Below are positions 41,197 through 54,500 of a stretch of 64,000 bases of DNA, in pieces. How positions within the stretch are numbered: the first letter of the stretch is position 1; every line of letters begins with the position of its first letter. The translations under genes and the position numbers were made by a program. Origin of the DNA: Agapetus fuscipes (lineage: Eukaryota; Arthropoda; Insecta; Trichoptera; Glossosomatidae); assembly GCA_951799405.1 (NCBI GenBank), contig OX637342.1:4526001-4590000 (forward strand). Reading direction: 5' to 3'. The notes beneath the pieces were generated by a model. The model made no database searches. It had not been told where the DNA came from and worked only from the letters and a program-made list of their open reading frames with translations.

Positions 41197-41441
41197 AATC
41201 AATTGTATAATGTCCATACATCTGGACATTTAATCAATTGTATAATGTCCATACATCTGGACATTTAATCAATTGTATAATGTCCATACATCTGGACATT
41301 TAATCAATTGTATAATGTCCATACATCTGGACATTTAATCAATTGTATAATGTCCATACATCTGGACATTTAATCAATTGTATAATGTCCATACATCTGG
41401 ACATTTAATCAGTTGTATAATGTCCATACATCTGGACATTT
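41197..41441. repeat. 35-bp palindromic tandem repeat, seven copies
   Basis: The unit aatcaattgtataatgtcca (first 20 bp) begins at 41197, 41232, 41267, 41302, 41337, 41372 and 41407. Each unit contains the inverted repeat AATGTCC ... GGACATT with an 8-bp loop. Copies are identical except one base in the last (aatcagttg). The near-perfect identity implies recent expansion or homogenisation. Confidence 0.95.
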
Positions 41442-42090
41442 AAACAATTAGTTAACATTCTCCTAGGAGACCCGGCTTTGTGAAGTCATATTGTTTTTCC
41501 TTTGGTGCCAAATCCATTGAAATAAAAGACAAAACAATAAGTCAAATGTTATAATATATTATTTTATAAAAATATTACATGTTAAATTAATAATAAGCAA
41601 CATGATGAATTTATTAAACACTTATTTACTGACACTCTTCTAGTATCGCCATAACATCTCGATTTAATAATAATTAAAGTTGCAACGTTATATGATAATA
41701 TAAAAGTAAATTGGCACGGAAACTTCAATGTGGCTTAATAATTATACCACTTACGGCTTAAATGACACACACCCAAGTTGGTGCAAAATATAAATGTACA
41801 AAAAAGCACCTAAATTTTTTATGAAATCATACCCACTAACTTTATGTCAATCCCAATCTCCATTATTGTTTTATCCAACAAAAAGCATTTCTATTTCAGA
41901 AAAAGTGCATCATTGGCTAAAAAAATATCATGACTGATAGATATTTAGTTTAATTCCATCAAATAAATGTACCTTTTATCTATTTTGATGCTCATTTATA
42001 CTCGGCACAAATCTCAAGTGTGTCATTGCCCTCTAACAATATACAAAATGGTGGGTGACCTTGTAAATAAATAAAAACAAGATGGCGGGC

Positions 42091-42529
42091 TTATAAGTCA
42101 TTGTAAATGTACACATTCTTGCCAGTTATACTCTTATTGTCCGCCGTCATGGACACGGATCTCTTCAAGCTTATCAACTGAGGCACCGTGCTGTTGTTTA
42201 TGTTCATCTCGTTGGTTATTTTGGCGACGCGCTCGTAAACTAAACTGCCGAGTGATTTGGGCGCATTTTGGTTGTGGTACGGCACAAACAATTTCAAAGG
42301 TTCCCCTTCTGTTGATTTTAAACTACATTTTAAGGCATCGGTGGTTGTGTTCAAGGTAGCTGGCGTGTATGAGAGGTCTTGGTTTGAGAATTTCTCTTGG
42401 ATGAAGGGTAAGCTGTGAAGTTTGGTGGTTTCAGAGAAGGATTCTGCTTTCTTGACTCCATTATGTGCTTTGTGAGAATTTCCCCTCGGTGCAGGTATGG
42501 GACGGTCTGAGAAAGAATGCCCAATGCTC
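42091..42529 (-). CDS. Coiled-coil gene, last exon (boundary uncertain)
   Basis: Encodes SIGHSFSDRPIPAPR ... to the stop at 42091. The best-looking acceptor is tgttttcag at 42558, giving DYSGVYTVRSIGH in phase 0. The only donor seen at the end of the previous exon is phase 2, and that fits a weak acceptor ending at 42530. One of the two borders, or an extra exon, is missed. Confidence 0.65.
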
Positions 42530-45500
42530 CTCACAGTGTATACTCCGGAATAATCCTGAAAACATAGAGTAATCTTACTTATAAAAGAGCCAAGGAAATA
42601 GTATGGATTGATAAGATTTAAATGGAGAAAACTTCTTTAAGGGTTCCTAATGAGTTGAGAAAAGAGATAATGAAGGAATGAAATGTGCTTCATTTAAATC
42701 TATTAATATGAGGATTAAGTACATGATCACAGGAAATTTTGAAGGAAAAAGCCGAAAAGAAAGTGAGGCTTGATCAGATTGTGAAATTGTGAAAAAAATG
42801 GGATATGCAGAGAGAATGTAAAAGAAGGAAATGTATGAAAAGGTGATACATATGAATGAATTATTGACATTGGTATGCAATGAAATGAAGAGGTAGATCA
42901 ATAAAAAAACATGGATGTATCAAAAATGTGAAATGGTGAAAGAATTGGAAATACGCAATGATCTAAAGCAGCGATCGCCAAACTTTTTGACCTCACGGAC
43001 CAGTTAATTCATAATTTAAATCCCGCGGACCACTAATAGGGTTTTTTAAGTGTTAAATATATTTATAAAAAAAATTGTGATCAAAGAACACATAAAATGT
43101 ACCTAGTTAATAAAATGAAACTATTAATAGTAACCAAGTTATGAAAGCTTTATTAATAAACCATAATAAAATAAACATTCCACATTTTTCTGCGGACCAG
43201 CGAAATTTTCTCGCGGACCACCACTTTGGCAACCGCTGATCTAAAGCAAGTAAATTTATGAAAAAGCGTTGGATGTTAATGAATTGAAGGAGATATGAAA
43301 GGACGTACAGAAATGGAAGCAAATCTACAGACTCTTCGACACGCTATAATGTTGTCAGCATAAAATAACCAAGAAAGAAATTGTAATATCACTTGGCTGT
43401 GTTGCTTGGAAAATATCAAACCAATATATTGTTATTGTTTGGCTGCCACCTAAACCTGTGACATCACCCCGTAAAGAAATGAAATTAGAAACTTTATTCC
43501 GATTTCATTTCTTTTTATATTTACCCTTACGCTTGAACATTATGAACAATCCAAATAATAAATATCAATGAATATGAGTGTCTATTTTAACATGAAAACA
43601 ATGGACAACAATGAGAGATAATATTCTATTGATCACCTTGTCGTGCATCCCAATAGTTACTTTTGTATTTGATTTCTTTTCCTATTGGATATCGCCCTCA
43701 TCTTGTCTAATGTTTCTGTGACTTGCTGTTGCACGCGTGATAGCGCCTCCACAGTTTCCTGATCTCTCATCCCCAATACACTAAACACTTCATGATTAAC
43801 CTGACGCAAAAGATTCTTCACATTGTGCGCCACACAGTTGATCCCGCTGCTAATCGACAAATCTTTACTGCATCTCTTCAATTCAATTATCTTCTTATTT
43901 GCCGTCAAATTGTCTCCACTACTCAATAAACTGTCTTCCGACAGGTTGCTTTCCGTTTGCGAATTCTGACTCGTTTGTATAATATCCCTGGACAAATTGT
44001 CTTTTATTTTGCTGTCAGTTTTGCATTGATAAATCCTCTCTTGGTATTTCATTTGAAAACTCCTCACCGATTTTGCTTCGATTCTCTTCATGGAATGCTG
44101 GCACGATGTGATGTACTCGTAAGAATGTCTCCGTTTTATTATTTTCATACATTGCTTTTCATTTGAAAGCGTATTCAACTCATTGCAAAGGCAACACATG
44201 CAAGAATCGTTTTCTAGCAATTTGTTGGTGAAATCATGGATCAATTGTATAGAATGTGCATCCTCTAATTCTTGCCTTGATTCAAGCATTTTATGTACTT
44301 TTATACATTTGCAACCATCCTTTGGAACATCTGTCTTTTGTTCAATGTCTTTGGGAGCCTTGTTTTGAGACCTTATGTCGTGATTTGTGAGTTGATCCAA
44401 TTCATCCTCAACCACATGACCAAGGTTTCCAGATGTTTCTGCTTTGTAAATTGGTGACAAATCTGTTGTAGAAATCAGCAATTGATCAGGTGAATTGAGA
44501 GTATGAGATGACTTTAGGATAACAACAGCATCGGAATCTTCATGTATTTTATCTATGTTGAATTTGTCTTCTTCCGGACCCACTTTAAAAGTACTATGAA
44601 TATCCGTTAGACTAGACAGAGGTTTGATTACAATTGATTCTTCTTTTTTCTGTACTTCTGCTTCTAACTCCAAATCATCTTTAATCAAGTCAATTGCATC
44701 CATTGGTAAAGAACTTTCTTCACCCTGTGTTATTCGTTCATCAGATTCTTTCTTATTATCAATACTCTTTTTACAAATTGATATTTTAGATGTTGTGACC
44801 ACATCTTGTACTTTTGTTTCCACACATTCAGAACTCCGAACATGTACTACATCAACAGATTCAACAATTTCTTTAACCAACTCTTCGCCTCTGTTCATTT
44901 CTATTTTATCATCATCAAGCATGGACACTTTTACACTTTCATCATTGGTTCTTGTTTCAGATTCATTCTCACTGAACAAATTTGAATGTTCATCTTTGCC
45001 ATTATTATCACATTGTATTTTAACCAGACTATTATTTGGAACGAGCAAATTTTCATTCTCATTATCTGTTTCAACATTATCTATTCTTTCAATCTCATAT
45101 CCTGTATCACTTACCTGTTCTAAATTTATTTCATTTTCTTTAATATCGGAGCTCCCTTCTATCTTTATTTCACTTTGAATTTCCCTAGCTACCTCAAAAA
45201 ACTGTTGTTGATCCTGAATTTTGCAATAGTTTATCAATCCCTCATCGTTGCAATGGCACCCATTATCAGGGGAAAAGCATTGAATTTTGAGGTTATTATC
45301 TAAACATTTGTTGCGGCCTTCTGCTTGTAAGATGATGTGTGATTTCTTTTCTACCATCGTATGTCCACAAGAAATTTCCATGTTAAGCATCCTGTCATCT
45401 AACTCACTTGAACTACATATTGGCACAGTTGAGCACAATAATTTATCATCTTTAGTAGACAATTTCAGTGCGGGAACAAACTCCACAACATTAGAAGAGC

Positions 45501-48500
45501 CTGAATATTTTCTACTGCTCCCTTTTTTGCTTTTCACACTGATCTTTTCATCGTTCAATGAAGCTCTCCTGTTTGTTTGTTTATCTCTTCGAGAATCACT
45601 TTTAACCCTTAAACTTGTCTTTTCACCGTTCAATGAAGTTCTGCCCTTTGTTTGTTTATATCTTTGAGAATGCTCTTTTTCTCTTTTACTCCCTAAGCTG
45701 ATCCTTTCATCGTTCAATGAAGTTCTTTTCTTTGTTTGTCTATCTATTTGAGAATCCGCTTTGTCGCTTTTACTCCTTAAACTGATCTTTTCACTGTTCA
45801 ATGAAGTGTTTCTTTTTCTTCGTTTATCTTTCTCGGAATCTATTTTATCCCCTTTACTCTTAAGGCTTGAGCTTATCGTGGGGTTGTAGATTCCCTTGGA
45901 CCTGTCTTGAGATGACACAGATCTTCCCGCATGACTGCTATGGAGAGATTTTTGAGAGGACCTTGTAGACAGAGATCTTTCACTTCTTTTCAAGTTACTT
46001 CTTGAACCGATTTCTACTTTTTCAGCATTCAAAGAACTCTTTTTCGATGATGAAGATGTCCGAGGGGAATACACTTTGTGCAAGTCTTTATTTTTTGAAG
46101 TCTTACTTGATCTTTGAGAACTAATACTTTCAATTTTGGATGTATTTAATATAATCTCTTCATCTGAATCCTTTTTGTTAGCAAGTATTGTTTCGTAGCT
46201 AATATATTTGACAAATGTTTCTTCCTCGTTTGGTTCTGTGTTAGTTTTGAGCTGAAGTTAGAGAAGAGTTTTGTTAGTATTTTAATGGAAATATTTACAC
46301 ATAGGTTTTTTTGTAAATAAATTTGTGAAGATTAATGCAGTTTATTAATTTACTTCTTCCTTGCAGAAACAAACATAGCATTATTAAATAATAATTTGAC
46401 ATTTTTTAATGAATTTTTAATTACATTGATATAAAATTTAATCAATAAAATTCTATTGATAGCTAATGTCAATTCCTGTTTTGGCGAGGTAAAAATAGGT
46501 TGCTGGATTGCATTTCTCTTCACAGTTTATTTTTAAATAGCTCAAATGTTAAGTTGTATGGAAATGAACGTGCTCTTTAGAGTTGTTATTTAAGTTCGGA
46601 CACATTTTTATTATCAAATATCTATAAAATGCTATGTTAGAGTTTAAGCATGTTTTTTTTTACTTGGGGTATAGACAGAAATGTGTCTGTTTTTTTGTTG
46701 GTCAGGTAAAATAACATAAACTAACAATTGTAAAAAAATTACCTCTTCAGGTTCAAAAGCCTTCTTCAATGCTTTAATAGTATCGTACTGCACATCGGAC
46801 TGTGAAACCTGCAATCCAAAACAAAATACTCTGTATGCTTCTGATTCATATTTTAATAGAATTTTGAAGATTAAAGATTGACCTACGCACTATACAAAAT
46901 ACGCATAACAAAAAATCTAGGTTTTTGTATGACATTAATTGGCTTTCTGTTCTTTTAGCTTTGGTATTTTCTATGATATTAAGCATTGACCTGGGCGTAC
47001 ATAGGCACTGAACCTCAATGCTGATATATTTCTGCAACTTTGATAATTATTATAAAAAGTTACATAAGTTAACGTACAGGTCCCAGTTAGGTTAATGCGG
47101 TTATTTCTTAAATTTAACAGTTACATTATGCTTCATTATAGTCAATATTAAATAAATCACCCGTACAGCTTACACACCCTAACTCTCCCTTGCCCCCCAA
47201 ATTCATTCAAATCTATTCCTTTTGAATCTTTGTGGATTTCTGTAATTGTTTCCGCTTAATGTTTTACCTCGCCGTGTATTTTTTTTTGTGTTCCAGCCAT
47301 AGAGTACAATGGTTCCAGTTGACATCCCAAATTATACCTACTTAAAAATTAAGCAAATATATAGCTAAATTTTAACCAAACACGACAAATTTAATTTACC
47401 TGAATTTTGTCAGCCACGCTTTTCAATTGAATATTTCTATCCATGCGCCCCTCAGGTGCGACAGGCTCCTGTAAACAAATATTGTTTAAAATTCATCAAT
47501 GCATATATCAGACAAGATATACATTTTTAATTCAAGATGGATCCATTTACTGTAGTAGTTGTTCAATTTTTGCTTTAAGACACCCCCCAGTTTAATACTT
47601 TTCTGAATTATTGTTCTCATTTGAAATATAACCTTACAATTAAAATCCTACTTCACCTTTTCTGATATTCTACTTTTCTCTCCATACACCTCTTTTTTCA
47701 TGATTATATCCTCATTTACATCTTTTCCATCTTTTATTAGTTCAGCCGGTTTTTCAGTCTTAACGTTTGCTTCCCATTCTGCAGAACCTGCCATTTGATT
47801 ATCAATGTTATCCAAAGATGAATGAATTGTACTTTCAACTGTCATTTTTTGTTCCGATTCAGTTTTGTTTCCATCTCTAATATTGCTACTTTGTTTATCA
47901 TCATTTGGTTCCATATTCATTTCCAATTTTCTGCCACTATTTTCTGATTTCATAACAGATACCTTGCTTTTGGGTGGCAAAAATACACTATCACCAGATC
48001 CTTCTTTTGAAATCTTTCCCTCATCTTTTACGATTGGAACACTTTGCTTTTCAGAGCCAAAAGATACATTTTCCGATTTAATGGCACTTATTTCTGACTT
48101 AGTGAGCGTCATTTTACTTTTTGGCGATACTACTTTATCAAGTTCATTATCTTCTTTGAAATCCTTAACTTCATCATCAACTACTGATATACCCTGTTTT
48201 CCAATGAATGAAGGTTCCTTAGATTCTACAAAACCAGTATTTTGGTCATTTATTTCTTTAGATACTTCCTCGTCCACATTTGTATGAATCGTGCTTTCGA
48301 TTTGCTTTTTGCGGATTAAATCTATGCTTGCTTTACTTTTAATATCTTTTCTAATTTCATACTGATTTGATTCCAGCTCTTTTTCTATTTCTTTATCATA
48401 TTTATCAGGCTTCCTAAGGGACATTTCACTCTTCTGTGGTAACAATACATTAACCCCAGATTCTTGATTTGAAACCTTTACTTCATTCAGCAGAATCTTA

Positions 48501-51500
48501 TCTTGAGTTTCGTCGCTCATTGATATTTCCAATTCTTTTTTTTCTCCATCATCGTTTGTCATTATTGGAGTTGCCATTTTCTTTATTTCTGTATTTTGCT
48601 CTGGAAGCATTATGCCTTCCTGGCTTATGTTTATTCTATTTTCGCTTATTGTTAAAATTTCAGAAACATAATTCTGGCTCAAGTTCGATGGCTTTGACTT
48701 GCGTTTTTGTAGCTACAAATTGTAAAATCCAAAAATAATAATCAATGAAAGCTCTACACTTTTTGTATATTGTTTTGTTCTCAATTAAAATACAATCTAC
48801 TTTCTACGTTTACCAAAATAACAAAAAGCGATGAAATATATTTCAGATCGGAAAGACTTTGGTTTCACCTTTTCATCTCCCTCTTTGTCTTCATTAAAAT
48901 AAATCTTATTTTTCTTCTCGTCTTTTTCTATGACATCGTTAGGTATATTGTGTGGCATTTCATCAACTTCTGCCCTGACCTGTTTACTTGATTTTGATGT
49001 CAACTCTGATGTTCGTCTACTCAACTGCGACATCAAAAATTATCATTGACAATTGATTCACAAGGTTATCATCAAGATTGTGAGAGAAATACAAATGAAA
49101 GATGACCGGTTGAAATATTTTAGATTTATTTTTGACTCTACATCAATTTTGCTTTTTAAAATGTCAGAAAGCTGTTAATTAAGATTAAAATGAATAAAGT
49201 ACCTTATGTTAATTTATCTATTAAATTATATGAATACATAAATAATAATACTTATTATTGTGGTTAGAAATACAATGTTAGTTCTTACAACAAAATTTGG
49301 GATAAAAGTATTAGGAGATAAGCTTATTAGCACAATGTTAGAGTTTCTTACCTGTCTGTGAGCGCTGGATTTGACACCTTCCAAGTAAGAATCAAAAGAT
49401 TCTCTTATTATCTTACAGAAGTTGTTTTCAATCTCAGCTTTATCACTCCCTATTCCAGACACACTATCCTCCACACTCGGTGTTTTACCATCAGATCCTT
49501 CCACCATCTTACTCTTTTCAGCCAAACAAGTTTGGGAGTCCAAAATGTTCATCAGGTTGTTTGTCAAATCTTTGGACAGCTTCTTTATGGACTCTTCTTG
49601 TGACCTTGTCCCACTCACTCCTGCTCTGGACAATCTCTTTTTTTGTTCATCGATTTTCAATTTAGAATTTGATCTTGCCGGTAGCTTTGGTTTTCGTTCT
49701 GGCAATGCAGGTTTCTCTCTAACTTTGTCTTTATCAGTTAGAACTTCTTGTGATGTTTGACTGAAGACATCTTGAGTAGTTTTACTGGCATTCATTTCAG
49801 ATGTACTTTGGCGATTGGTTGACTCACTTGACTGAATTTCCTGTATTTGTTCTGGGGCATTTGTTTGTGTACAACAATCACAAGAAAAGTAGCTTCCAGA
49901 GCTGCTTTCATCAACAGAAGCACGTGTGATCTCATCAGTTTGTGTACTCTTTTCAATATGAGTACATGTACACATATCTGACGATGGTTTGATTTGCACA
50001 GGTGACAAAGCTGTTCTGTCAATGTGCTGATTAATATTTTCTGGATCTGATGTTTCACCGTAATGTTTTGACGTCGCCTCATCAACTTCTTTGAGTTCCT
50101 CATGGGCAGAAGGCAATGATTGAGATTGTTCTATTTCTCTCTGCATCTGTTCTGCCTCTTTACATTTGTTTGACAGTTCTTCGTGAAGTAACTGTATCTT
50201 CTCCTCATATTCACTGCTCTGCCTTATCATTTTGTTTGTTATTTCTTGAAGTTGTGTATCCAATGTGTGTACCTGTTGAGCATAGTTACAACCACATGGT
50301 CATTTGTAAAAAAAAACATAAATATCTACAATAGTATTAAAAACTGAATGAAAGTTTTAGGTTAATCAAGACATTTTGTGGGAAAGAAGAAGGCAATGGC
50401 ATGAAGCAAGAATAAATTAAAAAGCTTGCCCTTGCCCCAACACTGAAATAAAAGGACCAAACATGTAAAAAAGTGGTACCAATCATAAAGCTTACCTCTT
50501 TCTTCAGTTCGTTGTTTGTGACTTCCAGCTCCGACCAATCTTTCAAGGACTTTGACAGCTCAGTCTTTAGCGAGGAAACTTTTTGCTTATGCTCTTTGAT
50601 TGTTTCCAATGAATGTTTGCTCTGTAAACTCAATTCCTCTTGTATTTTTTCAGATGTTTTCTTTTGCATCGATAGCTCATTCTACAAAGGTGAAAATTAT
50701 AGATTATCATGAAACAAATACCGGCATTCGTACTAATTTAGTATTTTTTAATGAATAAGCATAAGGTACTTACTTTCAGGTTGGCTTCAAGCTCTTGCAT
50801 ACTTGATTTACTCGACAAGAGTTCTGATCGCAGATTTTGATTTTCATTGTTAAGAACTGAATTTTGCGACACAGCATCCTTTGAATCTCTGTCTAGTTTT
50901 TCAATAATCTTCTCCAATTCCACCTCCTTGTATTCCAGCTCATGCACCTTGAAAAAAAAAGTTAATCACATTTTAAACATAAACCAAAGGTGCTGGATAT
51001 TCTGCTTCCAAGTCTTGACCGTGGTCCATAGAAGCTCACATTCCGTTACAAATCTGTAAGAAACTTCTTCAGAATAGCATCGCTGATGCTTTCTATAGCT
51101 GTTCTTGAATACTCTCATGAAAGGTGGTGGCTCGGATACTTGACGCAAAAAGTTTCTTGAAAAGTTTTAGCGGAAACATTGTAGAACTCCATTTTAATTA
51201 TTAAAAAATGATAACAAACTTTGTTTAGTTCTACTTTATTTATTTTTATTTAGTTACAAACAAAAATATGGCCAAGAGGCCGAAACCGGTCACAACTCGT
51301 TATTTTTGTTTGTAACTAAGTAAATAAAAATAAATAAAGTAGAACTAAACAAAGTTTGTTATCATTTTTTAATAATTAAAAAGTTTCTTATTTGAATTTA
51401 TTAAGACTGCTAAACATTTTTTATTAAATTCCTGTACAATCTCTATCAAAAATCAAAGAAAATGGGTTCATATATGTAAACAATTAATGAAATAATGTTA

Positions 51501-54500
51501 CCTTTTGTTCAGAAAGCTCAAACTTTCCTTTCCACTTGTGTATTTCAGCCTTTGCCTTGTCTATCTCTTCTTTGAATGCTGCTTCGTTTTCTTCAAACTC
51601 CTTGACCTTCTGCTTGTACGTGCTCTCCATCTCCGCCCACATCTCGTCTCCCTGAGTGAGAGTTGCCAGGAAGGCCACTTCTCGCTTCTTCAGCTCGTCG
51701 ATCCTTTGCCTCTGCTCATTGATAATGCCCGTCAATGACTGTATCTTCTTCTTCAGTTCATCGTCTGTCTTGTCGTCCTGCGGGAAGTACATGATAAGTC
51801 ATCCCTAGCTCACCAAGTGTTTTGACTTTTTAAATATTATCATCGGAAACAATAAGGAACTGTGAAACGATGCAAGAAACGATGTCACTTTGGACTCGGA
51901 AGGAAGCGAGATTGATTTCCAACATTGCACAAAAAATACCTACAAACATGATCTTCACTGGGTTGAACAGTTCATCTGCCTTTACCAAAGACTGGTCACC
52001 AAAGGTCCATCCAGCCTTGCAGCAAATAGTTCTTACTTGAGAAATGGCATTTTTTCAAGCAATGAACAAGCTCACAGAGTGCTTTTTAGGTATGATTCCC
52101 ACAAAAATAACGCTCACAAAATAAGTAATCTTAATATTTATTTATTTGCCAGTTACCAATGATGGTCTATGAAAGGTCAATCCAGCTTTATATTGAGACA
52201 ACCAAGTTTACAAAAGGGGCTCTGGGGTGTGATTCACACCAAAAAATCATCCTATTATATAAATATAGGTTAACTGATAGAAGACCAAGGCTTGAGGTGT
52301 TTTGGGATTGCATCTCTAAAAACAGTTTCTCCAGATGGTGAACTGGAAGTTACTGATTGGGAATGTGAGGAGTTGGAGGCGTATTTCATGGGATATCAAG
52401 GCTCGTCTGGACATTAAAAGGTTCTTTATAAAATTGACTTGCATACTCACATCTGAATTACTATCGGAACTGCTGACAACATCCTGCAATTGCTTCAGTT
52501 CTCTCTCCAGCATTTCAATCTTCCACCTACTCTTTTCTTCTTGTTTCTTCAGCAGCTCACCATTCTCCATTATGGTTTTCTCCAAAGCAGCCATGTCCTT
52601 CTTTGAAAGATCTACTTGTCTCTTGTAATTCTTGTGAATCTCAATTTTCTCCTGCAGCAAACTGCAATTATTGCAAAACATTTAATATTTTATTATTTAT
52701 TCTTTTACCTTTGATATCTGACGTGTTTTTCATTTTGATTCCTCACCTTTCTAGCTGTTTCTCAATACATTCCAGCGGGTTATATTCTTCCTGGCATACC
52801 ATGAAGCTAGTCATTGAATTGTTCTCGTCTTCTCCTGTCTGAGATTCGTTGTCATCTGGCAAAACCTGATCAGGGAATCTAGCATGGAAAGCAGCCTGAA
52901 AAGGGAAAATAACAATATGTACAACAACAATACATACATTAATGTAACAATATGTAATACTTTCACAGCTTTCTTGTCCTTTTTCCACTTGATTGAATTG
53001 TCTTTGGACTTACATCGCCAGAGATAGATTGCTCTTTTGGTCTTTCCCCTTGACATGTACGTTTTTCAAAAAATACATCAGTCGCTAAGATATAACAATC
53101 TATACCTAATCTAAGCTGCAAAGATATAATATTAACATTAAGGGCTCATATTTAATACATGTCCACAAACAGACACCTGTACCCTTAGTACGAGTTGCAA
53201 AACCTGAGTAACGTAAAGTTTACGGCAATTATTAAAGAGTGATTTCCCCAAAAATCTGCCATTTTTGTTTGTTTGAACTTGATTTTATTCATTACTGTAA
53301 CTCTTTTGCTAAGACCATAAAGTGCAAGAAATAAAAACGGCAGATTTTGGGAGAAACCACTCTTAATATTTTCCGTAAACTTTACTTTTCTCAAGTTTTG
53401 CAACTCGTACTAAGGGTACTGTAAGTTGGCACTTAGCTGCTTGTGTACTTACAAAATAAAAACAACAAATGAACATAAACCCAGAAGTTCTTGCCACCCT
53501 TCCCTGAAACAAGGGTGACATTTTTATGTTTTTTTACAGAATAGGTAGTCAGCGTCATACCAACCTATAAGTCAAAGTACAACCTAAAATATCCTTTTCA
53601 ATATATTACATACTTATATTGGATCTACTATGATTAAGGCTTGAAGAAATAATTATAAAAATAGGAAGTCACACCCTTTCCAAAATTTAAGCTCTGGCCC
53701 TCTGACTTTGAACTGAAGAGTTCTATCAACTGAGCTTCCATCAATCGGGCAGTTAATAAAATAGGAATATAGTAAAACATTTTTTGGAATTAGTAAAACA
53801 TTGCTGACATACCTTAAAGTCAAACTCGGGATGTGGTTCTATGATTTTGTAGATCTGCCAGAAAATGATGGCTGAGGCAGCATCCTCCATATCCTCGAGT
53901 CTCCGCAGCAAGTCGGCCACGTGCGCTTGCAGATGCGCCGACTTGTCTTCATACTCTTGCACCAGGGCGCGGTAGCAAGCCGCCTCGTTTTTTGAACATC
54001 CTCGCTGCTCATCCATGTCTCGGAGCTTGGCCGATAAAAGCTCGAATTCCGCTTCGAGTCTGACAAGAAAAATATTGTTAAGTCATTTGCTTACTTTACT
54101 TTCATTGGCTCATAAGCCTTGAAGGCTGAGGGCCTCCCACACCAAAATCCTCCAGGACTCTCTGTCTCGTGCCGCTTCCCTCCATCGTCTCGTTACTCCC
54201 AGAATTTCCTTGACATTGTCTGCCTACCGCATCCTGAGACGTCTGAGTGATCTAACAGTGGAGAGAGCACCACCCAAGGCATTTCTGATTATCCTAAAGT
54301 CATCTGCAGGCGTTGTCTGGCCCACTGAAGTCTTCTTGATTTCATTATCGACACTATGTTTGGGTCTTGTAGTTCATTTGGTTGGTCATTTTAGGCCATG
54401 AAATAATTGACACCATCTACGGTGATCAAGATGATGGTTACTGATGTTGATGGAAGTGCCACAATAAATAGAAGACAAATATTGGTTGCTTGTTGTTCTC

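Larger units (their letters stand above)
40729..42090. other. Spacer between two minus-strand genes
   Basis: Probably holds the promoter of the 953-aa gene (right of 40728). It also holds a LINE-D 3' fragment, the 35-bp tandem array and an AT-rich stretch. Confidence 0.5.

Noticed and set aside
41197..41441. CRISPR array
   Set aside because: Units are contiguous with no spacers, and the context is a eukaryotic intergenic region.
37867..42091. 953-aa ORF as the last exon of the giant coiled-coil gene
   Set aside because: The giant gene has its own stop at 42091, and an in-frame TGA precedes the 953-aa ATG.
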